Assembly: GCF_018320785.1 (NCBI RefSeq)
Contig: NC_054867.1
Span: forward strand, 54,167,776 to 54,231,775
DNA length: 64,000 nt
Reading direction: 5' to 3'
Origin: Cheilinus undulatus
Lineage: Eukaryota; Chordata; Actinopteri; Labriformes; Labridae
The notes beneath the pieces are model-generated. The model worked only from the letters and a program-made list of their open reading frames with translations, was not told the origin of the DNA and did not search any database. Below are positions 1 through 18,191 of the stretch, piece by piece (within the stretch, counting starts at the first letter, position 1; every line of letters starts with the position of its first letter). The translations under genes and the position numbers were made by a program.

Positions 1-65
1 AAAAAAAAAAAAAAAAGAGAGAGAGAATTTTCTGGCTATAATTTGTGTTTTCAGGCTTTCAAGGG
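1..65. mobile_element. right end of a piggyBac-like MITE (cut by window start)
   Basis: The end CAGGCTTTCAAGGG abuts TTAA at 66-69. The same sequence occurs at 10263-10489, where a full short element with matching inverted ends is present. The left part lies before the window. The A-run at 1-16 is low complexity. Confidence 0.4.
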
Positions 66-184
66 TTAAAGGCGTCCGATATTACGACGCCCTGATCGAC
101 ATTTGATCTGGGACTTTAAAATATAAAATGATCTTTCAAACTCACCACTGCTCCTCAAATACTTCAGCTCACTTTCAGTGTTTT

Positions 185-800
185 CTTTTATTTAACCAGG
201 TAATTTATGTCTTTCTAACAGGAGCTGAGAGGCTCACATGACAGCAGGGTCAGATATTTGGCTGATGGCCAAATTTTTTTTTTAGTTTTATTCTAAAGTG
301 TCTCATGTCGAGTTTCCACTGGTTCAGAAAACCAAATTGTGGTCTTAGTGTCTGGATTAAATTTGAAACGTGAGACCCTAAATGACAGATCTTGGTCTAG
401 CCGTATACCCAAATACTTGAACTGATCAACACATTCAAGTTTTACATTATTTAATGTGTTCAAGGTGGCATCAGGATGGCCAATGGTGTGCCTTGAGAAA
501 ATCATAAATTTGGTCTTAATGGGGTTCAACATTAGTTTATGATCAATTAGCCCTTTTTGGAATATGTTAAAATCAGAGTGTGTGAGGGTGCTGAGGAATA
601 CAGCATTGTATCATCTGCATAAAGATGAACTTTGCAGTACTGTAATTTTTCTGCCATGTCATTAATATATAAAATAAATAGTAGTAGACCCAGAATTGAT
701 CCCTGGGGGACTGCTTTGCAGACTGCCTGAAAGGTAGACATTACAATGTCTGCAACTATTCCTTGAGTCGTATTTGTTAAATAATTTTGAAACCAGGTAT
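185..800 (-). pseudogene. non-LTR retrotransposon reverse transcriptase fragment
   Basis: Read on the minus strand, 741-547 encodes a reverse transcriptase palm with VPQGSILG, LLFILYINDM and the catalytic LYADDT motif. Downstream, 532-293 continues in another frame with the conserved KTKFMIFSR and FKYLGI blocks that follow YADD in fish LINEs. The frame change and stops show it is dead. The minus-strand 3' end near 185-210 resembles the TTTATTTAACCAGG tail of fish LINEs. No endonuclease or ORF1 is present, so this is a 5'-truncated copy. A near-identical copy lies at 10612-11240 because the whole region is duplicated. The clade (L2/CR1/Rex-like) is not resolved here. Confidence 0.75.
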
Positions 801-832
801 ATGCAATCTCTTCAACATCAATTTATCAATCA

Positions 833-834
833 AT

Positions 835-866
<32 letters not shown>

Positions 867-868
867 CA
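833..868. repeat. (GATA)n microsatellite
   Basis: Uninterrupted GATA units at the junction of the LINE fragment and the next repeat. In the sister unit the same tract has been split by an insertion (11285-12017). Confidence 0.9.
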
Positions 869-892
869 GTTGTCAAAGTTGTGGTCAGAAAA

Positions 893-1420
893 TCTGCAGC
901 TTCACGTGGTCCATCCGAGGGAGCGAGGGAGTGGACATCGGGGAGAAAGATCTCAGTACGGCAGGTTTGTGTGGGGCTGCTCTTAGCCTAGCCTGCAGCC
1001 CGCTTTGTTTGCCCCGCTTCTGCCTCCTCGCACAACAGCGTCTCTGCCTCCTCCCCACTGGCTGTAGGTGTTGTGCTGCTCCATGTCCCTCTCCTGTCAG
1101 TCTCCCTGTCTCTGTTGGGAATGATGTAAACTCCGTGGAAATGCTTTCCGTTCTGGTGTGAGTGTAGGGCTTTGATTTGCGCATTCATACACGCCACCCC
1201 ATGCTACCTTAGTAGGTAGCATTCAGTAGTCTCCTGTTGATCAGGCAGTGTTCTTTGGCAGTTACTGGCAGTTGTTGTTAGCTTTTAAGCTGGCCAGTTG
1301 TAGTTGAGACTGAGGTCTTATTTTTCTCCTTTTTTGTTTTTTTCTTGATGGAAATTTCCCGTTCTTTCTCTCAAAGGTGTCCTGAACCATCGTTATCAAC
1401 TTAACTGTGAAAAACACTCC
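893..1420 (-). repeat. LINE-derived dispersed repeat, inverted relative to the copy at 3230-3905
   Basis: The reverse complement of this segment matches 3320-3830. Shared landmarks are the block around GAATGCTACCTAATGAGGTAGC, the block around CTACAGCCAGTGGGGAGGAGG, and the short ORF start resembling MDHVKLQI. The other orientation carries a 3' tail ending in CAATGACAAT, so I read it as an internally deleted LINE-type element. It forms the left arm of an inverted pair around exons 1 and 2 of the first MS4A-like gene. Confidence 0.6.
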
Positions 1421-2184
1421 ACAAAACACTGTCAGAGACTAAAACTACAACAAACGACTGCAAGATGTTATCCTGCTTAAACAAGACACTATTAACTCTT
1501 AGCACCAGGGGGGCTAATAATTTTGTCCTCATGTGTTTGTTTAAAAAGCTGATACGGGAAATGAAACATAACTCTCCACAAACCTCACCACCCATCACTG
1601 GTTGAGACATGCCCACAACAGATGTTCTGCCCTAACATGAGTCACCCTCAACTGTGAGCCAAGAGAGGATACTGGAGTGGAAAAAGGGGAGGTTACAGCT
1701 TAGAGACTTTTCCAGGGAATTCATACTTCTCCAAAATCAGACCATGAGTGTAGTCAACATTTGACAGGCTGAGAAAACAACAGTACAAAGACAGAGGACC
1801 AGAGCAAACCCTTTTTCTTCTACCCCGGACTCTTTTGCAGCAGGATCAAGACTGCGAGGGGAAGTACAGGATCACTTCTCTACAGTTTTCCTGTTCTGCT
1901 TTCTTCTGGGACTGAGTTTGGAGAGTGCTGCAGGAAAAGGACTCTTACCACCACTGGTGGATTATTTCCCTGACGCGTCTAATGTTGGAATTCAGCCCAA
2001 GGCTATAAGATTGAGTGCTGCATTACTGGAAGTAGGGTAGACGTCAGGAAGGGGGCAGTTAGGAAGTAAGGCAAGTCTCCTCCCCACCAGCTCAGAAAAA
2101 ACACCATTCCCTGCCTCGGAAATACAGATAGGGACCATAGCTGAGAGACAGAGAGCCTCAGTCACCAACGATCTCACCTGGACG
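1421..2184. other. upstream region of gene 1
   Basis: The segment 1431-1535 is a remnant of a Tc1-type element end (block CTAATAATTTTGTCCTCATG). The stretch from about 1560 to 2184 is conserved upstream of genes 1-3 and probably holds the promoter and 5' UTR. No clear TATA box or initiator could be assigned. An open frame at about 1860-2038 includes a hydrophobic stretch (VFLFCFLLGLSLESAAG) but has no ATG. Confidence 0.4.
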
Positions 2185-8281
<6,097 letters not shown>

Positions 8282-8299
8282 AGAATAGACCTGCTTTAA

Positions 8300-8305
8300 A
8301 ATAAA
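8300..8305 (+). terminator. poly(A) signal of gene 1
   Basis: AATAAA 19 nt after the stop codon, conserved at the same place in genes 2 and 3. This would give a very short 3' UTR. Confidence 0.5.
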
Positions 8306-8372
8306 ATCACATGATGACAACATGCAGTGAACATGTGAATAACATGATAATTACATGAGACAAATATATTAA

Positions 8373-9976
8373 CCCTTAGAGCTCACGCTGCACAAATCCG
8401 TGCTGCAGGCACACCCTTTTGTAAATTGCTTGGTAACTTTTTAAACGTAAGTCGTAGGCACTGACTTGTTTTTTCCTGTAAAAGCTCTCTGTTTTGCCTT
8501 TCTTCATGTCTTCCATGCATTTGTAGCTCTTACAGAACTTTCTCTTGTGAGCCTGGAACTTGGCCGACTCTCCGGGGTCTCTGAGGACAGCGTTGTTGTC
8601 TACAACAGGAAGTGACACAGTTTATAAAAATGTTAGTAACTTTTTAAGCGTAAGTTGTAGACTCTTTGTTTTCCTCTGAAAGCTGACCATTTTTTTGTTC
8701 GTTCGCTACCATCGATGTCTCCGTACCCCTAAAGGGCGCCGCTGTAGCGAGTCCGGGACTTCAGTGACTTTTTGGGGTCTTTGGAGATTAAATCCACATC
8801 TGATAAAAAGCATCTTCTTATCCATTTTTAATCCATATTGTAATGAAGTTCCATTATAATCTACATTATCAGTGTTTTATAACCATATAAGGAGTTGTAG
8901 AAGTTATTTCTGATGTTTTTCCACTGTTGCTTCGTTATGACACCAGCTGTGTGCTTTTGCAGAAGAATCTCATCTTAATCACATCCTGTTAGCACAAACG
9001 GTTGACCCCTTCCAGATAATGAACTTTGCTCTTATCTTCTCAGTGCTTGTGTAAAACTGTATGTAGATTTATGCTGTTACTATTAGGTGTGAGATGTGAG
9101 GGAAGGTGGGAAGGAATGCAACTCAGATGTGCTTTGTAACAGGAAGACTGCGGACTCAAAGACGTGCAACCTGTTAATCAAAGTGAAGACGTTCTCTTCT
9201 CAACTCCCTAAAAAGGGGGCTGTTTATTCGTCACTAGTTTCTGCTTTGCACAGACTCTGCTGACTTAAGCATATGCCCACTTATGAAAAAACTGTAACCA
9301 TGCATCCTTATATAACTGTGCTTTAACAAGAGGAAGCTGCAGTTCTCTGTAAGCTGCTCATTCTTTGCAAGTAAACTTTTAAAAGACAGCTCACTCTCTT
9401 CTCATTTTTCTACACTGGCACCACTAGTCAGAGGTGGATGAAAGGTGTTTTTCTGTCACATATTCATACATCATGTTCCATCTCTGGCATTCTTCAGTGG
9501 GCAGCAATGCATTATGGGAGGGGCAGTCGACCAGTTGTTTCTCTACTGCTTAAAGGAATGGCACAAATGAATCTAACTGCAATAAAGCGCATGCACTTGT
9601 TCCTGTATAGATGTAGATATTCTGAAAACCCTCAGTCACAGAATGTTTATTTTTTCACAGTTTTGTCCCCAAGAGATGGAGAACAAGTCTGTGCAAAGAA
9701 AATGCTTAGTCACTCTTGTTTACTGTGTTATCAATATAAATCTCTGAGTTTCAAATTCTGATTTGTTTTTTCTTTTGTCTTTAGAGTCCTATAACCTTTT
9801 AAAAATTCAAGTGACATTTGTTTAGTAGATGTGTTCTTAAAGCCCAGGTTGTCCTGAAAAAAAAAAAGATGTATAGAGCTTGACTGTGGACCCCAGGGTT
9901 GGTGTTTTATAAGCTTTTTAAGAAAAAAGTCCAGACGAGACACGATGGTGAAAATAACAGCTGTAAGCTCTAAAGG
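8373..9976. mobile_element. piggyBac-like element downstream of gene 1
   Basis: The left end CCCTTAGAGCTCACGCTG follows TTAA (8369-8372). The right end, in reverse complement, begins CCTTTAGAGCTTACAGCTG and is followed by TTAA (9977-9980). TTAA target duplication and CCY-starting inverted ends are hallmarks of the piggyBac superfamily. No transposase was recognised. A short minus-strand open frame at 8618-8376 has no family I recognise. It is orthologous to 18192-20319 and 27036-28020. Confidence 0.6.
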
Positions 9977-9980
9977 TTAA

Positions 9981-10262
9981 AGTGAATAATCTGATAAAAC
10001 ATCCCACTCCTGCTCTGTCTGATAGCAGGATTAAATATCTTGGACTAATTTTGTGTTGGTGAACAAAGCATCTGGATGAACCAAACACAGCGTGCGAGCG
10101 TTTCATAAAGGCACAGTTGTGTGATTGCACAGAAGAAGAAGAAATTCACAAATGAACAGTGTGAGGAAAGAGACGAACAGTTACATCACATACAGATAAA
10201 CTTCCTCTCAGTCGGCCGTAAAGAGGTTGTCTGTAAACTGTCTCTGAGAGATGATTATTTAA
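9981..10262. other. duplicated non-coding spacer
   Basis: Shared up to about 10160 with 20324-20503, where the duplicated unit ends. No gene or element recognised. Confidence 0.5.
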
Positions 10263-10489
10263 CCCCTTTAAGCCTGTTCTATCATATTTGATACTGTTAT
10301 GATACCTTTAATCAATATGATCATAAATGACTAAAAATGAATCTGAACACAATCTGATAAATGATAAAAATGCCCTCAAGTGGATTATCAGTTACCAGAA
10401 ACACCACTTTCAGTAGACAGTGAATAAACATTTCAGTTCCAAAAAAAGAGAATTTTCTGGCTATAATTTGTGTTTTCAGGCTTTAAGGC
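10263..10489. mobile_element. short piggyBac-like MITE at the unit boundary
   Basis: The left end CCCCTTTAAGCCTG follows TTAA (10259-10262). The right end, in reverse complement, reads GCCTTAAAGCCTG next to TTAA (10490-10493). The other copy at 1-65 ends CAGGCTTTCAAGGG then TTAA. Length 227 bp, no coding capacity. Confidence 0.5.
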
Positions 10490-10611
10490 TTAAAGGCGTC
10501 CGATATTACGACGCCCTGATCGACATTTGATCTGGGACTTTAAAATATAAAATGATCTTTCAAACTCACCACTGCTCCTCAAATACTTCAGCTCACTTTC
10601 AGTGTTTTCTT

Positions 10612-11240
10612 TTATTTAACCAGGTAATTTATGTCTTTCTAACAGGAGCTGAGAGGCTCACATGACAGCAGGGTCAGATATTTGGCTGATGGCCAAATTT
10701 TTTTTTTAGTTTTATTCTAAAGTGTCTCATGTCGAGTTTCCACTAGTTCAGAAAATCAAATTGTGGTCTTAGTTTCCTGATTAAATTGGACATGTGAGAT
10801 CTAAATGACAGATCTTGGTCTAGCCGTATACCCAAATACTTGAACTGATCAACACATTCAAGTTTTACATTATTTAATTGTTCAAGGTGGCATCAGGATG
10901 GCCAATGGTGTGCCTTGAGAAAATCATAAATTTGGTCTTAATGGGGTTCAACATTAGCTTACCATCAATTAGCGCTTTTTGGAATATGTTAAAATCAGAG
11001 TGTGTGAGGGTGCTGAGGAATACAGCATTGTATCATCTGCATAAAGATGAACTTTGCAGTACTGTAATTTTTCTGCCATTAATATATAAAATAAATAGTA
11101 GTAGACCCAGAATTGATCCCTGGGGGACTGCTTTGCAGACTGCCTGAAAGGTAGACATTACAATGTCTGCAACTATTCCTTGAGCCGTATTTGTTAAATA
11201 ATTTTGAAACCAGGTATATGCAATCTCTTCAACATCAATT
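10612..11240 (-). pseudogene. LINE reverse transcriptase fragment (duplicate of 185-800)
   Basis: Same order of motifs on the minus strand, with small indels and substitutions relative to the first copy. For example, a short deletion in the YINDM region further disrupts the frame. It is part of the segmental duplication rather than an independent insertion. Confidence 0.75.
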
Positions 11241-11254
11241 TATCAATCAATGAT

Positions 11255-12015
11255 AGATAGATAGATAGATCTAGATAGATAGAAGACACACCTTTTTAGC
11301 TTAGCTTTTGATTAATATTTATCTATTTTATTTATGATATTTATTTATTTTAGGCCTTCAATCTGTATTTATTTATGAATTTTATTCTTTTCCTACCTTA
11401 ATTTTTTAGTTATGCTATTTTATATTTTAGTTCTTAGGTTTTATTTGTACTGAGGTTTTACTTATTTTTATCCTTTTATCATTTTTAGGATCTCCAGTGT
11501 TTCCTCTGGGGGGGCCCTCTGCACCGGGAGCGGTGGTTGGCTATGGCTGCAGGGGTCTGTCTCGTGGGTTCCTGGTGGAGGTTTGGTGTCTCTGCCTCAT
11601 CCCTCCTCTGGGTCCTGCGTCGGTGTCCTGTAGCTGTGGGTGACTCGCTGCTCCTGGTGCAGACGGCCCCTCTGATGGCGCTTTCTCAACTGGTTCATCT
11701 GTACTCAGCCTCTTGTACTCAGCCTAATGTCCACTATTTGTGTGTGTGTGTGTGTGTGGGTGTGTGTGTGTGTGTTTGTGAAACAGTGTGTGTGAGTGGG
11801 TGTGAGTGGGTGCACATGTAACTGTTGTCTGTAGGGTGGTTGCGGGTGTGTGGGTGTGAGGGAATGACTCTAATTGTCTATATTACGCAAAAGGTGGGGG
11901 TGGGTGGGTTTGAGGGAATGTTTTTAATTTGTCCATGTACAGCACTTTGAGTTACATGTCATGTATGAAAAGCGCTTTATAAATAAAGTTTGATTGATTG
12001 ATTGATTGATTGATT

Positions 12016-12049
<34 letters not shown>

Positions 12050-12050
12050 C
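11255..12050. mobile_element. LINE 3' end inserted into the GATA tract
   Basis: Relative to 833-868, unit 2 has about 0.75 kb of extra sequence between two GATA tracts. It ends in AGCGCTTTATAAATAAAG followed by (TTGA)n at 11990-12018. That is the 3' tail typical of L2-like fish LINEs, so orientation is +. A (TG)n tract lies at about 11738-11780. Open frames here are not protein-like. Confidence 0.65.
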
Positions 12051-12062
12051 AGACAAACACAG

Positions 12063-12612
12063 TTGTCAAAGTTGTGGTCAGAAAATCTGCAGCTTCACGT
12101 GGTCCATCCGAGGGAGCTAGGGAGTGGACATCGGGGAGAAAGATCTCAGTACGGCAGGTTTGTGTGGGGCTGCTCTTAGCCTAGCCTGCAGCCCGCTTTG
12201 TTTGCCCCGCTTCTGCCTCCTCGCACAACAGCGTCTCTGCCTCCTCCCCACTGGCTGTAGGTGTTGTGCTGCTCCATGTCCCTCTCCTGTCAGTCTCCCT
12301 GTCTCTGTTGGGAATGATGTAAACTCCGTGGAAATGCTTTCCGTTCTGGTGTGAGTGTAGGGCTTTGATTTGCGCATTCATACACGCCACCCCATGCTAC
12401 CTTAGTAGGTAGCATTCAGTAGTCTCCTGTTGATCAGGCAGTGTTCTTTGGCAGTTACTGGCAGTTGTTGTTAGCTTTTAAGCTAGCCAGTTGTAGTTGA
12501 GACTGAGGTCTTATTTTTCTCCTTTTTTGTTTTTTTCTTGATGGAAATTTCCCGTTCTTTCTCTCAAAGGTGTCCTGAACCATCGTTATCAACTTAACTG
12601 TGAAAAACACTC
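12063..12612 (-). repeat. LINE-derived repeat, left inverted arm of gene 2
   Basis: Nearly identical to 893-1420. Its inverse partner is at 14600-15345, with exons 1-2 of gene 2 between them. Confidence 0.6.
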
Positions 12613-13552
12613 CACAAAACACTGTCAGAGACTAAAACTACAACAAACGACTGCAAGATGTTATCCTGCTTAAACAAGACACTATTAACTCTTAGCACCA
12701 GGGGGGCTAATAATTTTGACCCTGGTAGTTCTTGGTTTTTGTGGAATATTTTCATTTCTGTGTACAAAGTAAAATAATTTCAGCATCCAAAATAAAACTG
12801 GGATGTTTGAAAAAAGCTGTTAAAAATTCTTTGCTGTTTTGACAGAGAAATATATCAAAATCAATGAAATTGTCATGGGGGCTAATAATTTTGTCCTCAT
12901 GTGTTTGTTTAAAAAGCTGATACGGGAAATGAAACATAACTCTCCACAAACCTCACCACCCATCACTGGTTGAGACATGCCCACAACAGATGTGCTGCCC
13001 TAACATGAGTCACCCTCAACTGTGAGCCAAGAGAGGATACTGGAGTGGAAAAAGGGGAGGTTACAGCTTAGAGACTTTTCCAGGGAATTCATACTTCTCC
13101 AAAATCAGACCATGAGTGTAGTCAACATTTGACAGGCTGAGAAAACAACGGTACAAAGACAGAGGACCAGAGCAAACCCTTTTTCTTCTACCCTGGACTC
13201 TTTTGCAGCAGGATCAAGACTGCGAGGGGAAATACAGGATCACTTCTCTACAGTTTTCCTGTTCTGCTTTCTTCTGGGACTGAGTTTGGAGAGTGCTGCA
13301 GGAAAAGGACTCTTACCACCACTGGTGGATTATTTCCCTGACGCGTCTAATGTTGGAATTCAGCCCAAGGCTATAGGATTGAGTGCTGCATTACTGGAAG
13401 TAGGGTAGACGTCAGGAAGGGGGCAGTTAGGAAGTAAGGCAAGTCTCCTCCCCACCAGCTCAGAAAAAACACCATTCCCTGCCTTGGAAATACAGATAGG
13501 GACCATAGCTGAGAGACAGAGAGCCTCAGTCACCAACGATCTCACCTGGACG
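12613..13552. other. upstream region of gene 2
   Basis: It holds a Tc1-type relic with two copies of the CTAATAATTTTG end (about 12705 and 12877); unit 1 keeps only one. From about 12930 it matches the upstream region of gene 1 almost base for base, including the 5' UTR-like stretch. No promoter element could be fixed. Confidence 0.4.
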
Positions 13553-16500
13553 ATGTCATCAGCAGTTACAACCACATCAGGTGGCCTGGTGGTGGTCACC
13601 CAGGTGTACCCGTCTAATCAACCCCAACCCCAGGAAGTGCCGCAGGCGGGTCCGGGGACGCAGAGGTTCATCCAGGCATACCCACTGGCTGTTGGGGTGA
13701 GTTATTTTATTGTTAAAAAGTGTGGGGTTTTTGTGTGTGTGTGAAATTTGTATTTTTTTGTGAAAACTGACATTCAGGTTAACATGATAGAGTCTACAGT
13801 GTATAGATTATAACTTACAGCATTCCTGTTTTCAGCTGTGCTATGAGGTACACATTTCAATAACAGCATTAATCGTTTAATTCTTCTTCTTCTGTGGTGT
13901 TTGCAGACGGTTCAGATCATGATCGGCGCCTTGGTCCTCTTGTTCGGTATTGTCAAGGCGATTCAGGGGATTTCTCTTGGAGTGGTCAGTGGCTTCTTTG
14001 TTTGGGGTGCCGGCTTTGTGAGTATTGATTATTTTTTCCTTGTTAATGATTAAGCTACAGTATTTGTTTAAATAAATCAATATAACTTGACTAATTTTTT
14101 GTCTTGCAAAATGTTTTCTATGTAAAAACATCACAAAATATCGTTAACTTAAAATATCACACGGTAAATATGTCCTTCACTAAAAGTTCTATTAAATTAT
14201 TAATGACATCCTCTGAGAGTGTGATCAATGAAGTAAACTGATATTTTAAAATGTAAATAAAAAATCATTTCATTAAATTGTAAAAAATATTAAAATCATA
14301 ACTTTTCAGTGATTAAAAAAATGCCACAAATTACAAATGTACAAAAATCAAAAAAGAAAAATAAATGAATGAGTTCAGCTTCTTTATGATAAATATAAAA
14401 AAATAAGAAATGTTGTTTGTTTTTTATATTCCATAAATTTAGGAGCAGTAAATTAATTCAGGTATTGATTTCAGCTCATTCAAGTGTTCAATAAAGTATT
14501 TTAGAGTATTTATGTGAGTAAACATCTATTTATTAAACTAAAATAAGGATTGTTTACATTTTGACATATTTCACATACAGTATATCTCATATTGTATATA
14601 TAGGCATATATCGCTGCCTGGTGGTTGCCAGGCAACCAGAGCAGTTGTCAGCAAGAGAGATGCACTCTTAAGTTATATCTTGGACTTGTAGTATTTTTCA
14701 CAATTGAGTTGACAACATGAAGTGAGTTGAAACCTGTGAAAACAAAGAAGATGGATGGTCCAGGACACCTCTGAGAGAAAGAACGGAAAATTTCCATCAA
14801 GAAAAACACAAAAAAGGTGAAAAGAAGACGTCAGTCTCAACTACAACTCCTGGCTAGCTTAAAAGCTAACAACAACTGCCTGATCAACAGGAGACTACTG
14901 AATGCTACCTAATGAGGTAGCATGGGGCGGCACGTACCAACACAGCAAAACAAAGCCCTACACTTACACCAGAACTGACAGCGTGCCCACGGAGTTTACC
15001 TCTTTCTAGATAGAGTTTGTCCAGAGAACGGAGCGCTCAGAGACTGACGGTAGGAGGGCGTGGAGCAGCACAACACCTACAGCCAGTGGGGAGGAGGCAG
15101 AGACGGCGTTGTGCGAGACAGCAGAAGCGGGGCTAACAAGTCGGGCTGCAGGCTAGGCTAAGAGCCGCCCCACACAAACCTTTCGTACCGAGCATCTTTG
15201 TCCCGGGTGCCCGCTCCCTCGCCAGCAGGATGGATGACGTGAGGCTGCGGATTTCTAACCATCACTTGGACAACTGTGTTTGCTGCTACAGAGACTGCCA
15301 AACGTAATTTTGTTGCATTTTTACAATGCAATGACAATAAATGACATTCATGTATATCAGAGGAATATTCTGTCTAAATAATCATCTTTTCAACAATCAA
15401 TCTAATTCTGTGTTAAAGTTCATCGTTTATTCAATGTTGTCTCGTTCTCAGTACATCACCTCTGGCGCACTCACAGTGGCTGCTGGGAAATCTCTTAGAC
15501 CCTGTCTGGTGAGTGACTTCCTGTTGTCCAGAATCCTGTTACTTCCTGTGTGTGTTGCTGTCATGTGATTGTTAAAATCATGAGAATCAGTGTAGGTTTC
15601 CCAGCATGCTTCATTTCATGTCATCTATACAAACACACATTTGTTTTTTCATTGATTTCTGGCCTGTATCTGGCATGTCTCTCTGTCTGATTCTTAATCA
15701 GATATTCTCATCCTGTCCTGTGCTGTCTGACCTTCATTTAGCCGTCTGTGACCTCTAATATAGATATTATTGTTGTACCTGTCTGGCTCTGTCTTTCCTC
15801 TCATGTGTCTCTTCTCTCCCAGGTCAACACTGCTTTGGGTCTCAACGTGGTTTCCTCCATAGCAGCATTCATCGCCATCGTCCTGTACAGTTTTGATATT
15901 GCAGGAGTGCTCGGTCACTGCAGGGGATATGACTGCACGGTAATTTCTTTAAATGATGTTTTTTACATCTGCAGGATAAAATCGAGGTAAAATACTTGAA
16001 CAACGTGCATAAATAAAAGACAGCTATTATCATTGCATGGTTCCTCTAAATTTCACACACACCTCTGACCAAAGTGACGAATTACATAAAACAACAACAC
16101 AAAGAAAACTGAAGGAGGAATAACATCAATGAAACAACAGAAGAGTCAGACAGAGAGCAGGGAAGAGGACCAGAGGAGGACAAGAAGATCCAGAATTATC
16201 ATCAAGATCAACAGCTGCTGCAACCATATCAACATTTATACCATCTTCATCTTCAACAGCATAATCATCACTACATTTAACTTTATCATCATCATCAGCA
16301 TCATCATCATCGTCATTTTAATCAGTCTCATTTAGGTGTTCAGCAGAGCTTTGTTGTCAGCCTCTTGATTATCTAAACAGATTCTTCCACCCAGACTGGT
16401 TTTGGTAAATCTTTCCTAGACCTCCATCAGGTAATGAGGTGGATTACAGGTGAATCAGGATCAGCATCTCCAAGTCTGAGGTCATGGTTTTCTGCTGTCT

Positions 16501-18100
16501 GTAGTGGATTAGTCCCCCTGGTGAGGAGTGAGTCAGAACCTCATGTGAAGGAGGTAAAGTATCTGGATGTTAGGGTTAAGTTTGTTCACTGAAAGGCTAA
16601 AATAAAACATGAGATTATCAGGAGGATTGGTTTAGCATCAGCAGTGACATGTCTCACTGATGATCAGGAAATTTAAGTCTATGATCAGAATTGTTACATG
16701 TATGGTCAAGATCTCTGGGTGTTTTGTCAGGATATCTGAGTCTTTAGTCAGGAGCTTTAGGTTTAAGATCAAAATCACAGGGACTATGGTCGAGATCTCA
16801 GCCTGTGGTTATCAGCGTTAGGTTGATGGTCATGATCCATTGGTCTGTGGTCAGGAGCATACAGTACCTCCTCATGTATAAGTTTGACCTTTAACCCTTC
16901 TTATATACAAATAAATGCTGGACTTTTTAAAAAAAAAAAATACTGGAGATGATTGAAACATTGAGCACACAATAAAAACAGTCTTTATTTACTAACTGGT
17001 GCTAGTACAGCATGCTGTTCCTATTGGCCACTGCAAAACTATGATTGTGGTCATTGTCTGTTATCTGGAGATCCATCATTATCAGAAGATTTTCTTGAAC
17101 ATCATGTAGGAAAATTCTTTCTTTTTGATGATGAGTGTGAATTATTGTTTGTTTATTGATCGTGAGAAGAGAAAGAGAGAGGGAGGGAACGGTAACAGTT
17201 TGGCATGCGGCGGTGTCAGTCCTCAGTTTGATTTTTGCTTTAAAACGATGTAAAACCAATCAGATCAAACAGTGTAGAGATCCGACTGTTGATGAGATTA
17301 GGGAGGGCTCACTGCCCCGTCATCAGCTCTAGACGCGTCCTCAAATGGGTAGCTCAGTTGTGGTGGACAGCAAATCCCCTGCCATGCTGGGCTACCCTGC
17401 CAAGTCAAACCAAGTTGAGCCAAGCTGCTCCTTGTAATGGAAAAGCCCAGCAACAGATCTCTGATGGGTTAGAACAGAGGGCATGGTCTAGACCTGCCCC
17501 CTTTGGAAAGGCTCTGATAGGTCTGCTTTACAAATGAAAACTGACTGATTAATTTGATTGATGTGTCCGTCTGTCTGTTACAGATTCTGGGGCAGGGTTC
17601 TGTAGTGGTCCTGTTGGTGTTCCATATCTTGGAGTTTGCTGTTTCCCTCACCGTCTCTATCTTTGCCTGTAGAGCTACCTGTAACTGCTGTGGCAACCAG
17701 GTGAGTTCATACTGACAGGTACCTGGTAGGTCTACCTGTAGCTGTGAATATTTATTCATGAAAACGGTTGTTCTGTGTGTGGTTGTTTGATGTTTGTTGA
17801 TGTTGTGTGTCGTTGTGTAGCAACATCCATATGTCTACTACACGCCTGCCCAGGCTCCACCACATACTGGACCTGCCACCACGGCTGTACCACCACAACA
17901 GGTACCCCCCTAAATACTATAAAAGTGGACCAGAATGGTCACATGATCAGTCTCTGTGGTTCTGATTGTAGTTAAATCATCACTAACGTGTTCTTCTCTT
18001 TGTGTTTGTGGTTTTACAGATTTCCAGCTTCCCAAAACCCATAGAGAACCAGGACCAGATTTTCCCTGGACTCAATGAACCTCCGGCCTACACTGGCTGA
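13553..18100 (+). CDS. MS4A-like four-pass membrane protein, clade A copy 2
   Basis: Exons: 13553-13696, 13907-14017, 15452-15508, 15823-15939, 17584-17700, 17821-17901, 18020-18100, encoding 235 aa without interruptions. The first 48 residues are identical to gene 1. Changes concentrate in exon 4 and the start of exon 5: the TM3-TM4 loop reads AGVLGHCRGYDCT where gene 1 has AGLLDRCWRYDCT, and ILGQGSVVVLL replaces ILSQGFSGVLL. The paired loop cysteines, the membrane-proximal CRATCNCC cluster and the C-terminal PPAY motif are all kept. Intron 3 is short because the Tc1 element of gene 1 is absent. Exon 3 has KSLRPCL rather than KSLSRCL. It appears intact and probably expressed like its neighbours. 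Confidence 0.9.
14600..15345 (+). repeat. LINE-derived repeat, right inverted arm, intron 2 of gene 2
   Basis: Fuller version of the repeat at 3230-3905. It includes the ORF start MDDVRLRI just downstream of CCGCTCCCTCGCCAGCAGG and a tail ending CAATGACAATAAATGACA, typical of a LINE 3' end. This supports an internally deleted LINE origin. Confidence 0.6.
16660..16875. repeat. intron 4 minisatellite of gene 2
   Basis: Same degenerate TCTATGGTCAGGA-type units and copy number as gene 1, so this array has hardly changed since the duplication. Confidence 0.6.
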
Positions 18101-18118
18101 AGAATAGACCTGCTTTAA

Positions 18119-18124
18119 AATAAA
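18119..18124 (+). terminator. poly(A) signal of gene 2
   Basis: AATAAA 19 nt after the stop, in the same context as gene 1. Confidence 0.5.
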
Positions 18125-18191
18125 ATCACATGATGACAACATGCAATGAACATGTGAATAACATGATAATTACATGAGACAAATATATTAA

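Noticed and set aside
931-1161. Cys/Leu-rich small proteins at 931-1161 and 12124-12354
   Set aside because: They lie in the LINE-derived repeat; the frame is shared only because the copies are duplicated.
13484-13552. Upstream in-frame extension of gene 2 (similar at 22522 for gene 3)
   Set aside because: The extension has no ATG start, only TTG or GTG, and is not open in the same way in all copies; the conserved ATG is preferred.
16129-16335. Frame MKQQKSQTESREEDQRRTRR repeated in every gene
   Set aside because: Intronic, preserved only because introns are nearly identical; ends in an ATC triplet repeat; not flanked by usable splice sites.
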